DNA from: B1Sed10-231 sp046483385
GTDB lineage: Bacteria > Planctomycetota > Brocadiia > SM23-32
Length of the DNA: 30,515 bases
Assembly: GCA_046483385.1 (NCBI GenBank)
Contig: JAWODG010000043.1
Coordinates: 1-30,515 of the forward strand
Direction of reading: 5' to 3'
The stretch's first letter is position 1, and the number at the start of each line of letters is the position of its first letter. The position numbers and the translations under genes were made by a program. Below the pieces are notes generated by a model that was not told the origin of the DNA, ran no database searches, and saw only the letters and a program-made list of their open reading frames with translations. This document shows positions 29,274-30,515 of the stretch, in pieces.

Positions 29274-30515
29274 CTACCTCCCACCTTCGGACGGCTGCCG
29301 GATGGCCAGCGCGACCACCCGGTCCGCTAAACCCACGATAACCTGCCCGCTGCTCGCCCACAAGGAAACCGGCTCGGGCGGACCCTCGGAAGACAACCGG
29401 ACGGCAAATGGCTGACGGCCGGAGTTTGCGTCGAGCCCCGTAACGACTGCCGTGTCCGCCCGGTGCCACGGTACCAGCAGCATGTCCCCGCAAACCTGGG
29501 GCGGGCCTACGACGACTTGACTGTCCGCGGGCGCCGCGTGCTCCCACAGCGGCTGACCGTCCGGCAGCCGCACGGCGCGGAGCCGCCAACGCCGGGCGCG
29601 GAAATGCAGCCGACCGCCGTACGGCACAAAGTGCTGGAAGTCATCGACCTCCAGCAGAAGCAGAATATCGCCATCGCGGTGCGCCCACACCGGCTTATAG
29701 CCGTCGCGCGACGGGATGTGCAGGCGCAGGTCACCTTCGAAACCGGGCAGGCATTGCGCTCCGCCGTCCATGGATTCGGTCACGACCACCTGCCGGTCCG
29801 CGTAGAGCAGACGCTTCACGCCCCCTGGCGCCGGGATGGCCTGCACGGACGGATTGCCGAACAGGGAGAACGTGTAGACGGTGTCGGCGTCGGCGAGCAC
29901 CGCGCTGCCGGGCTCCGGTGCCAGCAGACCCCGCAGCGGCTGCGACATCGGCAAGCTCCACCGGGCTGCTATCCGGCCCTGCTTCAGGTCGTAGAGGCGA
30001 AGCTCTTTGGCGGCGGGCAGGGCCAACCAGAGGCGACCCAGGTCGCTCGCCGCCAGTACGCCGGTCAGTTCCTCCGTCTGTTCGCCCTCGATGCGTAGCA
30101 ACGCCCGTCCAGAGAACGCGTCCAGGAGGAAGACCTCCCGGCCGGCCTCAATGCGGCAGGACGCGAGGGGACCGCCGAGGAAATCGTCCAGCCGGACGCG
30201 CCTGACCGGGTGTTCGGCCCGCGGCAGGGGCAGGCCCCGCACAGCGCGGTCCACCAGGTCCTCTTTGCGCACGCGTGTGCTCGCCGCGTAGTGGGCCCAC
30301 GGCTGCCCGGCGGGCAGGTTCCAGAGGAGTTCGCCGTCCTTGCCGCGAACGCTGAAGACGTTGCCCGGCAGGCCGACGGCGATGCGGTCACCGATGCGGC
30401 AGCAGGTCGGGTAGCCGGGGCCCGCGAGTTGGCGGGGGCGCTCCAGTATGTCCACGGGCCCCGAGATCTTCGGGGCGGGCGGCAGTGCTGTCGCCCAGAT
30501 TTCCCGGCCGTCGGA
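29274..30515 (-). CDS. PQQ-type beta-propeller protein, 5' end outside window
   Basis: The minus-strand frame is open to the window edge, so the N-terminus is missing. At least 413 residues are visible. The first residues read SDGREIWATALPPAP, a PQQ-like blade motif (DGxxxW), and similar blades recur: GKDGELLWNLPAG, LPDGQPLWEHAAP, LDANSGRQPFAVRL. This fits an exported WD40/PQQ-like propeller used for binding or sensing rather than a quinoprotein dehydrogenase, whose catalytic residues are not seen. An internal GTG at 30455 is not the real start, because the homology continues upstream. The stop at 29274 lies within 8 bp upstream of the next gene's start, so the genes are cotranscribed. Confidence 0.78.
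   Translation of the reverse strand, partial: SDGREIWATALPPAPKISGPVDILERPRQLAGPGYPTCCRIGDRIAVGLPGNVFSVRGKDGELLWNLPAGQPWAHYAASTRVRKEDLVDRAVRGLPLPRAEHPVRRVRLDDFLGGPLASCRIEAGREVFLLDAFSGRALLRIEGEQTEELTGVLAASDLGRLWLALPAAKELRLYDLKQGRIAARWSLPMSQPLRGLLAPEPGSAVLADADTVYTFSLFGNPSVQAIPAPGGVKRLLYADRQVVVTESMDGGAQCLPGFEGDLRLHIPSRDGYKPVWAHRDGDILLLLEVDDFQHFVPYGGRLHFRARRWRLRAVRLPDGQPLWEHAAPADSQVVVGPPQVCGDMLLVPWHRADTAVVTGLDANSGRQPFAVRLSSEGPPEPVSLWASSGQVIVGLADRVVALAIRQPSEGGR

Overview
The window is a GC-rich bacterial chromosome segment, densely coded on both strands. It carries 24 protein genes that I can support, with no rRNA, tRNA, CRISPR array, transposase or phage gene. The gene families, together with two kinds of structured intergenic repeat (1-211 and 3294-3375) that I associate from memory with Planctomycetota/PVC-type and similar environmental genomes, suggest a Planctomycetota-like or neighbouring uncultured lineage with a diderm envelope (three lipoproteins, an OmpA-type peptidoglycan-binding protein, a Tad system). 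The assignment is an inference and no marker gene here settles it.

Left part (1-7056): a PAS/PP2C (RsbU/SpoIIE-type) signalling phosphatase; pyrB-pyrI, encoding catalytic and zinc-binding regulatory chains of aspartate carbamoyltransferase, behind a good promoter overlapped by a palindrome; a structured repeat; a small membrane protein; a CDF-like membrane protein without the usual cytosolic domain; a convergent phosphomannomutase/phosphoglucomutase; and rpiA, divergent from it.

Middle (7156-14365): a tightly packed run consisting of an NAD-dependent sugar epimerase, a membrane-anchored AMMECR1-like/alpha-barrel fusion protein, an N-acetylglutamate-synthase-like GNAT enzyme and an AddA/RecB-type helicase-nuclease. 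The last three genes overlap each other. A THEP1-type nucleoside triphosphatase lies convergently behind them.

Tad block (14511-25853): a glycine-zipper lipoprotein, then tadE, cpaB-like (with a long helical C-terminal extension), tadZ/cpaE (with a degenerate P-loop), tadA/cpaF, tadB and tadC, closed by a terminator. Next come an OmpA-family lipoprotein with its own promoter, a 19-bp tandem repeat, another lipoprotein and a stand-alone murD. TadE, TadZ, TadA, TadB and TadC would form the inner-membrane platform and motor of a Tad/Flp-type pilus or secretion machine. The secretin, the Flp pilin and the prepilin peptidase are not in this window.

Right end (25910-30515): rpsU (bS21) as a single-gene transcription unit with a near-consensus promoter, a perfect Shine-Dalgarno placed unusually far upstream, and a strong terminator. 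On the minus strand, reading leftward from the window edge, follow a PQQ-type beta-propeller protein (5' end outside the window), an exported prenyltransferase/squalene-oxidase-repeat protein, a MoxR AAA+ ATPase and a DUF58 protein. Nothing in the window looks recently transferred. The least conventional items are the AMMECR1 fusion in its repair/arginine-type operon, the extended CpaB, the degenerate TadZ P-loop, the rpsU leader and the intergenic repeats.
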